A stretch of DNA of 19,489 nucleotides from Oehlia diaphana. Lineage: Eukaryota > Glomeromycota > Glomeromycetes > Glomerales > Glomeraceae. Positions 19,271-19,489 of the stretch are shown here, piece after piece. Under the pieces are notes generated by a model. The model did not search any database. It worked only from the letters and a program-made list of their open reading frames with translations, and was not told where the DNA came from. The stretch spans positions 8,381-27,869 of the forward strand of contig QZLH01001397.1 in NCBI GenBank assembly GCA_003833135.1, given 5' to 3'. The position numbers and the translations under genes are program-made. Position 1 is the first letter of the stretch. Each line of letters opens with the position of its first letter.

Positions 19271-19489
19271 TAACGTCAAACAGTTGTAACAAAAGGTCAA
19301 GTATTATGATTATAAGTGTTTTGATAAGTTTATAACAAAATATAAAGGTATTATTAAAAATTATAGAGGTCTCTTAAGAATGAAAATCTACTAAACAAAT
19401 AGTAACAAAATACGAAAATAAAACAAGTAAAACACAGAAAAGTTTACAAAGAAAACTAACAATCAATAAAACTTCGGATAACACAATCT

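Larger units (their letters stand above)
18373..19489. other. Right flank, HSP20 promoter and intergenic DNA
   Basis: About 1.1 kb. The first 110 bases hold the HSP20 promoter. Beyond that I see no gene on either strand. It contains two copies of ACCCGGCCG (18790-18798 and 18986-18994), the second forming the palindrome CCCGGCCGGG (18987-18996), and an 8-base stem pair GTTATCAC/GTGATAAC at 19242-19249 and 19263-19270 with a 13-base loop. These may be remnants of mobile elements, but nothing proves it. Confidence 0.5.

Noticed and set aside
1..19489. Search for tRNA, rRNA or transposase genes
   Set aside because: I saw no tRNA-like B-box with matching acceptor stem, no rRNA-like block and no transposase or reverse transcriptase motif in any frame.

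Overview
The window looks like nuclear DNA of an AT-rich, intron-rich early-diverging fungus, most like an arbuscular mycorrhizal fungus (Glomeromycotina, Rhizophagus type). The evidence is a very AT-rich base composition, many short GT-AG introns (mostly about 55-120 nt), long poly(A)/poly(T) runs, a BTB-TLDc gene of the type expanded in these fungi, and fungal versions of the conserved genes. The species is inferred from composition and gene content only. I rebuilt the exons by hand: six genes have complete models in which every junction keeps the frame and matches the family, and one (the E2 gene) has two unresolved junctions.

Layout, left to right. 1-1083: intergenic, with a GGTCAG-rich inverted repeat near the left edge. 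1084-2705 (-): beta subunit of protein geranylgeranyltransferase type I, 8 exons. 2990-4611 (+): BTB-BACK-TLDc protein, 2 exons, divergent from the previous gene. 5346-6593 (-): EEIG1/FAM102-type NT-C2 domain protein, 7 exons. About 7119-8673 (+): E2 (lipoamide acyltransferase) of the mitochondrial branched-chain 2-oxoacid dehydrogenase; its first exon and one internal junction are unclear. 8834-12585 (-): WD40 protein Utp12/WDR3 of the small-subunit processome, 15 exons. 13306-17162 (-): peroxisomal multifunctional beta-oxidation enzyme (FOX2/MFE-2) with two dehydrogenase domains, a hydratase-2 domain and a C-terminal SCP2 domain ending in the peroxisomal signal AKL, 9 exons. 17870-18372 (-): small heat-shock protein (HSP20), 2 exons, with a TATA box and a heat-shock element upstream. 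18373-19489: intergenic with short palindromes.

The genes do not form a pathway or operon; this is ordinary eukaryotic gene order with mixed strands. Two of the enzymes are catabolic: the BCKDH E2 feeds branched-chain amino-acid carbon to acyl-CoA, and FOX2 carries out peroxisomal fatty-acid beta-oxidation. The others serve prenylation of Rho-type GTPases, ribosome biogenesis and protein folding. I found no CRISPR array, tRNA, rRNA, complete transposon or clearly new multi-gene system. The observations most worth checking are the FOX2 domain fusion with its duplicated intron position, the broken-looking exon junction in the E2 gene, the conserved tail of the EEIG1-like protein, and a possible small gene between UTP12 and FOX2.
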